64,000 bases of DNA from Hydrogenimonas sp. SS33 (GTDB taxonomy: Bacteria; Campylobacterota; Campylobacteria; Campylobacterales; Hydrogenimonadaceae), in the NCBI RefSeq assembly GCF_040436365.1, contig NZ_AP026369.1, positions 620,001-684,000 on the forward strand, given 5' to 3'. The notes below the pieces were generated by a model that was not told the DNA's origin, searched no databases, and saw only the letters and a program-made list of their open reading frames with translations. Both the position numbers and the translations under genes were made by a program. This document shows positions 25,672-34,999 of this stretch, piece after piece; position 1 is the first letter of the stretch; every line of letters begins with the position of its first letter.

Positions 25672-27645
25672 ATGAGCGAAAAATGTAAAAAAGTCTATAT
25701 CACCACCCCTATCTACTACGTCAACGACGTTCCCCACATCGGGCATGCCTACACGACGATCATCGCCGATACCCTGGCGCGCTATTCGCGCCTGGTCGGC
25801 TACGACGTCTTCTTCCTCACGGGCACCGACGAACACGGCCAGAAGATCGAGCAGGCGGCCAAAGCCCGGGGGAAGACGCCCCAGGAGTACGCCGACGAAA
25901 TCTCCGCCCGTTTCAAAAACCTCTGGGACGAATTTGAGATCAGCTACGACAAGTTCATCCGCACCACCGACGAGAACCATATGAAAGGGGTGCAGAAGGC
26001 CTTCGAGATCATGTACGACAACGGCGACATCTACAAGGATGTCTACCGCGGCCACTACTGCGTCAGCTGCGAAACCTTCTTCACCGACACCCAGCTCATC
26101 GACGAAGAGTTCTGCCCCGACTGCGGCAAATCGACGACGATCGTCGAAGAGGAGAGCTACTTCTTCCGCCTCAGCAACTACGAAACGAAACTTCTGGAGT
26201 GGTATGAGAGCGCACCGGAGTGCATCCTTCCCAAATCGAAGCGCAACGAAGTGATCAATTTCGTCAAAAACGGGCTGGAGGACCTCTCCATCACGAGAAC
26301 CAGCTTCGACTGGGGCGTCAAACTCCCCGAAAAACTGGGCGACCCCAAGCATGTCATGTATGTCTGGCTCGACGCCCTGATGAACTACGTCACCGCACTG
26401 GGATACGGCACCGACGAAGCGAAGATGGCCTACTGGCCCGCCAAAATCCACCTGATCGGAAAGGACATTCTCCGCTTCCATGCCATCTACTGGCCCGCTT
26501 TCCTGATGAGCCTGGGGCTGGAGCTTCCCCACCACGTGGCGGCGCACGGCTGGTGGACCCGCAACGGGGAGAAAATGAGCAAGTCCAAAGGCAATGTGGT
26601 CGACCCCAAAGAGATCGCCGATGCCTACGGGCTGGAGAACTTCCGTTACTTCATGCTCCGTGAGGTTCCTTTCGGCCAGGACGGAGACTTCAGCCAGCGC
26701 GCACTCATCGACCGTATCAACTCCGACCTGGGCAACGACCTGGGGAACCTGCTCAACCGCATCATCGGCATGAGCGGCAAATATTTCGACTACAACATCG
26801 ACAGCGGCGGCGTCAAAACGTACCACGCCGAAGAGCTGGCGGAGGCGGAAGCCGTTTTTGCCAGGGTGGAGCCCTATCTCTACGAAGTACAGACCAACCG
26901 CTATCTCGAAGAGCTCTGGAAGAGCCTGCGCATCGCCAACAAGGCCATCGACACCGCCATGCCCTGGGCGAAGATGAAAGAGGGCAAAAAGGAGGAGGCG
27001 ATGGCTACCATCGCCCTGGTCGCCAACATCCTGGCAAAAACGGCGGTCCTCCTGCACCCCTTCATGCCCAAAACCACAGACACCATCGCCAAAGCGCTGG
27101 GCTTTGTCATTTCGACGGAAAATTACCGGAAACTCGTCAAAGAGCAGGCCCTGCTTGAAGCCTTCACCATAGAGAAGATCCCGCCCCTCTTCCCCCGCAT
27201 CGAAGAGCCTCTGGTCGCCACGCCCCAGGAGAAGCGCGACGAGACGGCCAAAGCCGAAGAGAAAAAGGCGGCGGCGAAAAAGGAGAAAGAGCAAACTTCG
27301 AAAGAGGCCTCCGGCGCAAATCTCATCACCATCGACCAGTTCTTCCAGACCCAGCTGAAGGTCGGTACCGTCGTCGAGGCCGAAGAGGTCCCCAAAAGCA
27401 AGAAACTGCTGAAGCTCCGGGTGGACCTGGGCGAGGAGAAGCCCCGGCAGATCGTCGCCGGCATCAAGGAGTGGTACGGCCCCGCGGATCTTGTGGGCAC
27501 CCAGGTCTGCGTCGTCGCCAACCTCAAACCCGCCAAACTGATGGGGCTTCTGAGCGAAGGGATGATCCTCGCCGCCAAAGACGACGAAGGGCTCTGCCTG
27601 ATCCGTCCCGAAAAACCCAAAAAGCCCGGGAGCAGCATCGGCTGA
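25672..27645 (+). CDS. metG: methionyl-tRNA synthetase with C-terminal tRNA-binding domain
   Basis: A 657-residue class I synthetase. It has HIGH in VPHIGHAY, the zinc knuckle CVSCETFF...FCPDCGK, KMSKS in GEKMSKSKGN and, after a lysine- and alanine-rich linker (about 515-545), a Trbp111-like domain starting IDQFFQTQLKVGTV. All active-site motifs are present, in contrast to the gltX-like gene upstream. Confidence 0.97.
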   Translation: MSEKCKKVYITTPIYYVNDVPHIGHAYTTIIADTLARYSRLVGYDVFFLTGTDEHGQKIEQAAKARGKTPQEYADEISARFKNLWDEFEISYDKFIRTTDENHMKGVQKAFEIMYDNGDIYKDVYRGHYCVSCETFFTDTQLIDEEFCPDCGKSTTIVEEESYFFRLSNYETKLLEWYESAPECILPKSKRNEVINFVKNGLEDLSITRTSFDWGVKLPEKLGDPKHVMYVWLDALMNYVTALGYGTDEAKMAYWPAKIHLIGKDILRFHAIYWPAFLMSLGLELPHHVAAHGWWTRNGEKMSKSKGNVVDPKEIADAYGLENFRYFMLREVPFGQDGDFSQRALIDRINSDLGNDLGNLLNRIIGMSGKYFDYNIDSGGVKTYHAEELAEAEAVFARVEPYLYEVQTNRYLEELWKSLRIANKAIDTAMPWAKMKEGKKEEAMATIALVANILAKTAVLLHPFMPKTTDTIAKALGFVISTENYRKLVKEQALLEAFTIEKIPPLFPRIEEPLVATPQEKRDETAKAEEKKAAAKKEKEQTSKEASGANLITIDQFFQTQLKVGTVVEAEEVPKSKKLLKLRVDLGEEKPRQIVAGIKEWYGPADLVGTQVCVVANLKPAKLMGLLSEGMILAAKDDEGLCLIRPEKPKKPGSSIG

Positions 27646-27685
27646 TGCACCCTACCCATCCGGTTCTCCGCCGTTACGGTGACAA

Positions 27686-28696
27686 ATGCGCATAGAATCC
27701 CTTCTCGCCGTCACCGGCGGCACGCTTCTCAACACCCCTTTCGTCTCCCGTTTCGACAGTGTGGCCCTCTCGGCCAAAAAGGTGGAGCGGGGCACCCTCT
27801 TCATCGCCGGAAACCGCGAAGAGATCACCGATGCCGTCCTGCGTGGCGCCTACGGCATCGTCGCCGAGCCTCCCCTGCATGTGGCGGACGAAGAGATCGC
27901 CTGGATCGAAGTGGCCGACCTCCAAAAGGCCCTGCCCAAAATCCTCCGCCTCTGGCTTGTGGACAACCCCAGGGAGACCCTGCTGGTATCGCGCCCGGTT
28001 TTCGAATTTCTCCAAATGCTCCATCATGGCGGCGAACTGCTTTTCCTGGAGGGCAGCGAAGAGGCCATGAGCGAACGGGTGCTGCGAAGCAGGCCCGACC
28101 AGGCCATCGTCACCTTCGACACCCTCTTTCTGGAGCATGTCGGCATGCCCTACACACGCCCCGAAACCGGGAGGCCCGAAGCCCGGGTTCTCTCCCGAAC
28201 TCTTTTTGAAACCTCCCTGCTCCTGGAGGGAAGGTTCCACCCCCATCTGCCCCTCATGCCGTGCATGCTGCCTTATTTTCTGGGTGCCCTCGCCCTTTTG
28301 AAGGCGCGCAGCCTCCCCTGGCATCTTTCGAAGCTCGACTATCCCGGCAGCTGCCGCCCCCTCTTCGTCGACAGCCGCCTCCGCCCCCTCCCCTTCGGCG
28401 CCAGCGAAAAGGTACTGCTCTTTGTAAACCTGCCCGATCCCTGCCCCTGCATCGAAGCGTTCACGGAGGCGAAGTGGACCGGCCATACTCTCTTTTTGCC
28501 AACACACTTTAAGCCCCCGTGTGATATAACGTTTTCTCAAATCACGTACGAATCGGTACAGGAGCTCCTGCCCACACTTCGGGAAGCGGTGAAAGCGCCC
28601 GGCTACCGCATCGTGGCGGGCGTGCGCCCGGAAATCTTTCTGAATGCGGCGCTCCCGCCCTCCGACACCGAAAAAAAAGAGAAAGGATTGTTTTAA
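27686..28696 (+). CDS. protein with Mur-ligase N-domain-like region, function unknown
   Basis: 336 residues. The first 90 (TGGTLLN, SVALSAKKVERGTLFIAGNRE, GAYGIVAEP) look like the UDP-binding N-domain of MurE/MurF, including the DSR..GDLF-like segment. The central ATP-binding domain (GKT/GTN loop) is absent and the rest is unrecognised. It therefore cannot be an active Mur ligase as read. It follows metG as a similarly placed unknown gene does in C. jejuni (Cj0837c). Confidence 0.6.
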   Translation: MRIESLLAVTGGTLLNTPFVSRFDSVALSAKKVERGTLFIAGNREEITDAVLRGAYGIVAEPPLHVADEEIAWIEVADLQKALPKILRLWLVDNPRETLLVSRPVFEFLQMLHHGGELLFLEGSEEAMSERVLRSRPDQAIVTFDTLFLEHVGMPYTRPETGRPEARVLSRTLFETSLLLEGRFHPHLPLMPCMLPYFLGALALLKARSLPWHLSKLDYPGSCRPLFVDSRLRPLPFGASEKVLLFVNLPDPCPCIEAFTEAKWTGHTLFLPTHFKPPCDITFSQITYESVQELLPTLREAVKAPGYRIVAGVRPEIFLNAALPPSDTEKKEKGLF

Positions 28697-29866
28697 ATGA
28701 GCGACACCTCCGAACCTTCATCGGATTCGAAGATTCAGGAATTTCTGGAGGACTACTGGGACCTGCTCTCGGGTGTGGTTTTCGCCCTCGGCGCTTTCCT
28801 GTTCCATCACAGCGGCCACGGTTACCTCTCCACACTCTTCTCCGGCCTCGCCATCGCCTCCTTCTCCTTCACCGTCTCCGAAATCGCGGAGATTCTCGCA
28901 GAAAGGCTCCAGGAACCCTTCGCCAGTTTCGTTCTGACCTTCAGCGCCGTCGCGGTGGAGATATTGCTGCTTTTCATGATTCTGCTTGAAGGCAGTCACG
29001 GCGCCCATGCGCTGGAGACCGTCAAAGGGGGTATCATCTCCGCCGTCATCGTCGACCTGAACGTCCTGCTGGGCATCGCGGTCTTCGTCGGCGGCCTGCG
29101 TTTCAAGGAGCAGGAGCACAACGAAGACACCTCCAGCACCTACACGACGATCCTTCTGGTCGCTTCCGTCGCCCTGCTGGTCCCCAGCCTGCTGCACTAC
29201 TCGAAAAACAGCGGCGACTCCCTGATGACCGCCAGCTACATCATCGCGGCCCTGCTGGTCGTCTACTATGTCACCATCTTCATCTTCCAGACCAAAACCC
29301 ATATCCACTTCTTCAAAGCGACCGCCCGCAGCCGCATCTTCCGCCTGCGGCGCAAACGGGCTCAGGAGAGAAACGAAGAGGAGGAGGATGAAGACTACAT
29401 CTTCGAACGGCTCCCCAACATCGCCAACTTCTTCGCCATCTTCTTCCTCATCTTCCTCATCGGCATCATCGCCGAAATCTTCGCCAGCGACGGCATGAAG
29501 ATCGCCAACGACTACGGGATCTCCGCCGCCCTGGCGGGTCTGGTCATCGCCATCATCAGCGTCTCGCCCGAACTCTTCACTGCCGTCAAGGCGGCCAAGA
29601 GCGACCAGATCCAGCGGGTCGTTAACATCGCCATGGGCGCTTCGACCGTCTCGATTCTCCTGACGGTACCGATCCTGATGATCCTGGCCCCCTTCGCCGG
29701 CGTGCACCTCTCCCTCGATTTCAACAGCCTCCAGATCGGGGCGCTCATCCTGACGATCATCCTGGCGTGGAAAACCACGGACAACGGGGAGACCAACTAT
29801 GTCGAAGGGATCAGCCACCTGATGTTCTTCTTCGCCTATGCGGTGATTGCGGCGTTTTATCATTAG
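28697..29866 (+). CDS. CaCA-type cation exchanger (Ca2+/H+ antiporter-like)
   Basis: A 389-residue integral membrane protein with about eleven helices in two halves, separated by a charged cytosolic loop (RRKRAQERNEEEEDEDY). The alpha-repeat-like segments are VSEIAEILAERLQEPF with VIVDLNVLLGIAVFVGG, and SVSPELFTAVKAAKSDQIQ with NIAMGAST. It probably exchanges Ca2+ or Na+ for H+. It directly abuts the preceding gene's stop. Confidence 0.82.
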   Translation: MSDTSEPSSDSKIQEFLEDYWDLLSGVVFALGAFLFHHSGHGYLSTLFSGLAIASFSFTVSEIAEILAERLQEPFASFVLTFSAVAVEILLLFMILLEGSHGAHALETVKGGIISAVIVDLNVLLGIAVFVGGLRFKEQEHNEDTSSTYTTILLVASVALLVPSLLHYSKNSGDSLMTASYIIAALLVVYYVTIFIFQTKTHIHFFKATARSRIFRLRRKRAQERNEEEEDEDYIFERLPNIANFFAIFFLIFLIGIIAEIFASDGMKIANDYGISAALAGLVIAIISVSPELFTAVKAAKSDQIQRVVNIAMGASTVSILLTVPILMILAPFAGVHLSLDFNSLQIGALILTIILAWKTTDNGETNYVEGISHLMFFFAYAVIAAFYH

Positions 29867-29869
29867 ATC

Positions 29870-29965
29870 TTGGCTTCGCCAAATACGGATGTCGGGCCAA
29901 GCCCGACATCCTGCGTTGACACTGGGTCCGCTTCGGCAGCGGGCCCACGCGCAGCTAAACCGCGC
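29870..29965. terminator. array of hairpins after the exchanger gene
   Basis: Three consecutive stems: TTGGC-TTC-GCCAA, GGATGTCGGGC-CAA-GCCCGACATCC (11 bp, perfect) and GGGTCCGC-N7-GCGGGCCC (one G-U). None has a poly-T tail. The gap up to dctP (29867-30074) has no gene; apart from these hairpins and the promoter I see nothing in it. Confidence 0.5.
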
Positions 29966-30023
29966 TTATGGTCTCGGTTTGCCTGATAGTTTTAACCGAT
30001 TTTATATCTGAATGCATATTGAG

Positions 30024-30029
30024 TATAAT
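30024..30029 (+). promoter_or_regulatory. -10 box (TATAAT) before dctP
   Basis: TTGAGTATAATCTGCC lies 46 bases before the TTG start of the TRAP binding protein, which has AAAAGGAG in front. Confidence 0.6.
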
Positions 30030-30074
30030 CTGCCATATTATGGTTGACCATTCCCGAAGTGAAAAGGAGTATAG

Positions 30075-31165
<1,091 letters not shown>

Positions 31166-31169
<4 letters not shown>

Positions 31170-32176
31170 AAGAACCCCTCTTTCTCCAGACGCCTGCGGA
31201 ACTTCTCCGCAGCCGCTTCCAGCGCCATCGGCCCGCTTTCGCCGCTCTCGCCCTCCACACGGTACCGTTTCGTCAGAAAAGGGTCCTGATAGGGGCGGTG
31301 AAACTTCAAGGTGATGTCGGCCGTAAGAGTGTGGAGGCTCCCCTTTTCCCGATGTACCAGCCTTGCCGACACGTCGACGCAAACGGTGCCGCTGCGCCGC
31401 TGTGAGGGTGGGACGGTTCGGTACCCCTTCGTATGAAGCGCCCTGCCCAGGGCGCGGCTGAAGAGAGTATACGCCGGAATCCTGGGGTGCTCGACACAGA
31501 AAACCAACTCTTTGAGCACGTTTTTCTGTATCGACTGGAAATAAGGTATGGCCCGGAGGACCCGCATTCTCATCGTTTTGCCGTAGGGAAGGATGGCATC
31601 GGCCAGGATGAAATCAGGAAGCAGCACCTTGAGATCCTCCTCCGAACGCCTGGCGGCCTGGTAGCGCTGCAAAGGGGAGGCTTTCGAGACGGAGTGCCAC
31701 CGCTCCTCGATGGGCACCAGCCTTTGCAACACCCTTTTTCGCAGGGGTCCGGCCAATGTTTTCCTCTCCGCTCCGACCAGAAGATACCATCTTCCGCTCT
31801 CACTCTTCTCTTTTTTCAGTACTTTCGTCACCGGACCGAGGGCAGCGACCCGCTTTACCATCTCCTGACGCTGCCTCTTCGTCAACCATGCGCACCCGCT
31901 TCTCTTTTTTTCACAGTGGCGCCCGACACTCTCGGCGATCTGCTGTTTCAACGCCGCCGCGGCACTGCGGTTGGCGTCGTCAATGCTCTTCCCCTCTCCG
32001 GCACCGTAAAAATAGCGCTCATCTTCCCGTAAAGCCTTCGAAAACCAGGTAGGTACTTTCTGCGTCGTGGCGTTCGACTCTTCGTGCACGACGATCTGGG
32101 GATGGGTGCTTGTGGAGACGCACCCCTGAAAGAGAGGAAGAAGCGCGAGCAGAAGCAGTAAGGCTGACTTTTTCAT
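31166..32176 (-). CDS. LPP20-like lipoprotein
   Basis: A 336-residue lipoprotein with signal peptide ending FQGC (Cys19). The first third (FYGAGEGKSIDDANRSAAAA) matches the LPP20 family pattern seen in Helicobacter outer-membrane lipoproteins; the remainder has no recognised domain. The ATG of MKKSALL is chosen since it begins a classical signal peptide; the upstream in-frame ATG would overlap the next gene. Stop codon overlaps that of dctP. Confidence 0.78.
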
Positions 32177-32207
32177 ATACGATATATCGGCAAAAAAAGG
32201 ATTTGGC

Positions 32208-32729
32208 TCACCGTTTTTTCGGAAAAAATCGTTTGATGACGTATCCGCCGTCACGAATCTCTCCGTCCGTGTCGGTTTGGTAATCGTCGAAATGTTCGTT
32301 GAGGATGGTGGCGAGGTACTTGAGCCTCTCCTCGACGGTTAAATGCGGAAAGTGTCCTTTCAGCCAACTGTAGGGCACCTCTAAAAACCCATGCCCAGTC
32401 ATAGAAGGCAAAGAGAGCGTCGGATTTCGTAGTAAGGCGGGCGTTGGGCTACTTGGAAAGTAACTCGAGGAGAGCTCCTGCGAAAGACGATGCTCACTTT
32501 GCCTTCCCTTCGGGCTTTGCGAGCTTTCACGCAACCTGCGTTGCCGCTCCTTGAATTGGCTTTGGCCAGTCCTGCGTCGCGGCGCCTTGTCTGCGCAAAA
32601 GCTTGCAAAGCTATGGCGGGGATGGGGTTTTAGAGGTGCCCTGTGGATATCTTCACCGCTTTCGGCGATGCCTTCGTGCAACGTGCGTATATACGCTTCG
32701 CTCAGATCGAGGCGGTTTTCAGGCATCAA
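32208..32729 (-). CDS. small unknown protein extended by an in-frame MITE
   Basis: As read, 173 residues. Residues 30-119 are encoded by the MITE (32373-32641), leaving an ancestral protein of about 82 residues joining SEAYIRTLHEGIAESGEDI to YSWLKGHFPH. The MITE plus its 4-base duplication is 273 bases, exactly 91 codons, and has no stop in this frame. The inserted part is rich in Arg, Ser and Pro. The native part is charged and helical and I do not recognise it. The start overlaps queC's stop by 11 bases, suggesting coupled translation. Whether the extended protein works is unknown. Confidence 0.65.
   Translation of the reverse strand: MMPENRLDLSEAYIRTLHEGIAESGEDIHRAPLKPHPRHSFASFCADKAPRRRTGQSQFKERQRRLRESSQSPKGRQSEHRLSQELSSSYFPSSPTPALLRNPTLSLPSMTGHGFLEVPYSWLKGHFPHLTVEERLKYLATILNEHFDDYQTDTDGEIRDGGYVIKRFFPKKR
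32373..32641. mobile_element. MITE family 1, copy 2 (269 bp), inside a gene
   Basis: Inverted relative to copy 1 and homologous end to end. Terminal inverted repeats begin GGGCACCTCTAAAA. The flanks are TGTA (32369-32372) and TGTG (32642-32645), a 4-base duplication with one difference. Relative to copy 1 it has small indels in the second half that shift the frame, and its length is the one that keeps the host gene in frame. Confidence 0.88.
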
Positions 32730-33399
32730 CGTTTTTGTAGGGGATGGGGTCTTTCAGCCCCGCTTTTTCGAAGCCTTTGAGGCGAAGGCGGCAGCTGTCG
32801 CAGACACCGCACGCTTCCTCTTCGTTCTGGTAGCAGCTCCAGGTCAGCTCCAGCGGGACGCCGACTTCCACGGCCGTTTTGACGATATCCTCCTTCTTCA
32901 GGTGCACCAGCGGTGTTTCGATGGTGATGCGGGTTTCGTCCTTCGTACCGAGGTTGATCGCCTTTTCCATGGCTTCGATGAAAGATTCCCTGCAGTCGGG
33001 GTAGCCGCTGCTGTCCTCTTCCACCACACCTATAAAGAGTGCTTCCGCCCCCTCCTTTTCCGCCACCGCCGCGGCAATGGAGAGGAAGATACCGTTGCGG
33101 AAAGGGACATAGGTGACGGGGATCCCCTCCTCTATGCCCCCCGTCGGCACATCGATGGAGCGGTCCACCAGGGCGGAGGCGCCGATGCGCTCGAAAAAAG
33201 GGAGGTCGATGACATACCGTGCCGATTTGTCGATCTCCAGCGCGTCGCAGATCGCTTCGAAAGCTTTCCTCTCACGCTGCTGCGTCCGCTGACGATAATC
33301 GAAATGGAGCGCAACCAGCCCATACCCTTTTTTCCTGGCGATGTAGGCCGCCGTCGTCGAATCCATCCCGCCGCTTAGAATCACTACCGCTTTTTTCAA
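32719..33399 (-). CDS. queC: 7-cyano-7-deazaguanine synthase
   Basis: QueC makes preQ0 from CDG with ATP and ammonia, for queuosine. It has the PP-loop SGGMDSTTA, the segment VPFRNGIFLS and the zinc site CGVCDSCRLR. I set the start at TTG, 226 residues, since GAGGTG lies six bases before it. The in-frame ATG 11 codons upstream is inside a MITE (33421-33582) and would add MKYRNN, which is element sequence. No other queuosine gene is next to it. Confidence 0.93.
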   Translation of the reverse strand: MKKAVVILSGGMDSTTAAYIARKKGYGLVALHFDYRQRTQQRERKAFEAICDALEIDKSARYVIDLPFFERIGASALVDRSIDVPTGGIEEGIPVTYVPFRNGIFLSIAAAVAEKEGAEALFIGVVEEDSSGYPDCRESFIEAMEKAINLGTKDETRITIETPLVHLKKEDIVKTAVEVGVPLELTWSCYQNEEEACGVCDSCRLRLKGFEKAGLKDPIPYKNVDA

Positions 33400-33420
33400 A
33401 TGTCTCACCTCAATGTTATT

Positions 33421-33582
33421 ACGGTACTTCAAGATTAAGGTTCATTTCGGTTTTAGGCGGATTTTATGGCGGCCGTTTGGCATAGGATGTGCCAAACAGC
33501 CCTCAACCTCGGAGAAATCCCGGGGAGGGGATTTCGAGAATGAGCGCAAAACTGAAAGAAACCTTGAATTTGAAGTACCCTG
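33421..33582. mobile_element. MITE family 2, copy 1 (162 bp)
   Basis: A second non-autonomous family. Terminal inverted repeats are GGTACTTCAAGATTAAGGTT and its complement at the other end. Homologous, inverted, to 45716-45878. Imperfect flanking direct repeats CAATGTTATT (33411-33420) and CAATGCTATC (33583-33592) suggest a 10-11 bp duplication. It occupies the divergent gap between queC and ybeY, its edge touching the queC ribosome site. Confidence 0.85.
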
Positions 33583-33635
33583 CAATGCTATCTCTTCTCC
33601 CGGAATTTTATCGAACTTTGGATAAAATCGCTTCC

Positions 33636-34061
33636 ATGATCACGATACACAACGAAACCGATTACCGGCCCAACGAAAACCTGCTCGAACAGATCGCCAC
33701 GGAACTGACCGACCGGGATGTGGAACTCACCTTCACCGACAATGCGACGATACGCGAGATAAACCGGCAGCAGAGAAACGTGGACGCCCCGACGGATGTC
33801 CTCAGCTTTCCGCTGGAGAAGGTTCCCTTCGCCCCCCTGGGAGAGATCGTCATCAGCGTCGAATACGCCGCCGACAAGGCGAGCCAGTACGGAAACTCCC
33901 TCGACGACGAGATCGCCCTGCTCTTCATCCACGGCCTGCTCCATCTGCTGGGGTACGACCACGAGACGGACGACGGGCAGATGCGCCAAAAAGAGGAGGA
34001 ACTCATCCGCCGCTTCGGGCTCCCCGAAAGCCTTATCATCCGCACGGAGAGCGGCCAATGA
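33636..34061 (+). CDS. ybeY: endoribonuclease YbeY (rRNA maturation)
   Basis: A 141-residue metal-dependent RNase for 16S rRNA processing and ribosome quality control. The zinc triad is in HGLLHLLGYDH (H-x3-H-x5-H). I chose MITIHNETDY as start; the frame is open upstream but runs through the MITE. GGATAAAATCG just ahead of the ATG looks like a -10 box (33623-33628), leaving a very short or no leader. Its stop overlaps the next ATG. Confidence 0.93.
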   Translation: MITIHNETDYRPNENLLEQIATELTDRDVELTFTDNATIREINRQQRNVDAPTDVLSFPLEKVPFAPLGEIVISVEYAADKASQYGNSLDDEIALLFIHGLLHLLGYDHETDDGQMRQKEEELIRRFGLPESLIIRTESGQ

Positions 34062-34990
34062 TCGATTTCGTCATCTTCGTCGTCAGTATGGGAGCCCTGA
34101 TATGGGGGGCCGAATTCATCATCAAAGAATCAGAGCGCATCGCCCTGCACTACGGCATCAGCGAATTCATCATCGGCGCCACCCTCATCGCCCTGGGCAC
34201 CAGCCTACCGGAGATGGCCGCCAGCATTTCGGCCAGTATCAAGGCCCAGAGCGACATGGCGGTCGCCAACGTCATCGGCTCCAATATCATGAACATCTCC
34301 CTCGTACTCGGTGCCGTCTTCCTCATCGCCAGCCGCGTCACCCCCCACAGGGACCTCTTCTTCAAAGACAGCGCCTGGCTTCTTTTTCCCGTCATCATCT
34401 TCCCCCTGATGATTCTCGACGGCAGCCTCTCCCGAGTCGACGGCTTTTTGCTGATGGCGATGATGGTCGCCTATGTCCTCTTTCTTATCCAGTCGGGCGC
34501 CGAGGAGGAGATCGCCGAAGTGGACGAGGAGCTGAAGCGTGAACCTTTCCGATGGTCCAGAACCCTGGCCCTGCTCGTCATCGGTTTCGTTCTTGTCGTG
34601 GGCGGGGCGGACTACGCCATCGACAGCGCCGCCAACATCGCCCGAAGCTTCGGTATCAGCGAATGGATCATCGGCCTGCTGCTCATCGCTTTCGGCACCA
34701 GCCTTCCGGAACTGGTCGTCAGCATCAAGGCGGCCCGCGCCGGCAAAGCCGACATGAGCATCGGCAACATCATCGGCTCCAACATGGCCAACACCTCCGT
34801 CGTCCTCGGCTCCGCCGCCCTGACACGCCCCCTGAGCGTCGACCTGGCGAGCAGCTCTTTCGACATCCTCCTGATGATGGGCGTCACCCTGATGCTCGTC
34901 TTCATCACCGCCAACCGCCTCTATGCCAGAGCCAGCGGCGTCATGCTGCTCATCGTCCTGGCCATCTTCCTGGAACATGCTCTGGGTTGA
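34058..34990 (+). CDS. Na+/Ca2+ exchanger, CaCA family (YrbG-like)
   Basis: A 310-residue membrane protein with two alpha repeats: GATLIALGTSLPEMAASISA with NVIGSNIMNISLVLG, and LIAFGTSLPELVVSIKA with NIIGSNMANTSVVLG. It should exchange Na+ or K+ against Ca2+. The ATGA overlap couples it to ybeY. Convergent with mrdA, nine bases apart. Confidence 0.93.
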   Translation: MIDFVIFVVSMGALIWGAEFIIKESERIALHYGISEFIIGATLIALGTSLPEMAASISASIKAQSDMAVANVIGSNIMNISLVLGAVFLIASRVTPHRDLFFKDSAWLLFPVIIFPLMILDGSLSRVDGFLLMAMMVAYVLFLIQSGAEEEIAEVDEELKREPFRWSRTLALLVIGFVLVVGGADYAIDSAANIARSFGISEWIIGLLLIAFGTSLPELVVSIKAARAGKADMSIGNIIGSNMANTSVVLGSAALTRPLSVDLASSSFDILLMMGVTLMLVFITANRLYARASGVMLLIVLAIFLEHALG

Positions 34991-34999
34991 GAAACCCTT

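Noticed and set aside
29870-29965. tRNA or other stable RNA in the hairpin array
   Set aside because: The stems do not form a cloverleaf and no T-loop or anticodon arm is seen. No tRNA or rRNA was recognised anywhere in the window.
33489-33635. N-terminal extension of YbeY
   Set aside because: The added 49 codons are mostly MITE sequence; YbeY homologues start at about MITIHN.
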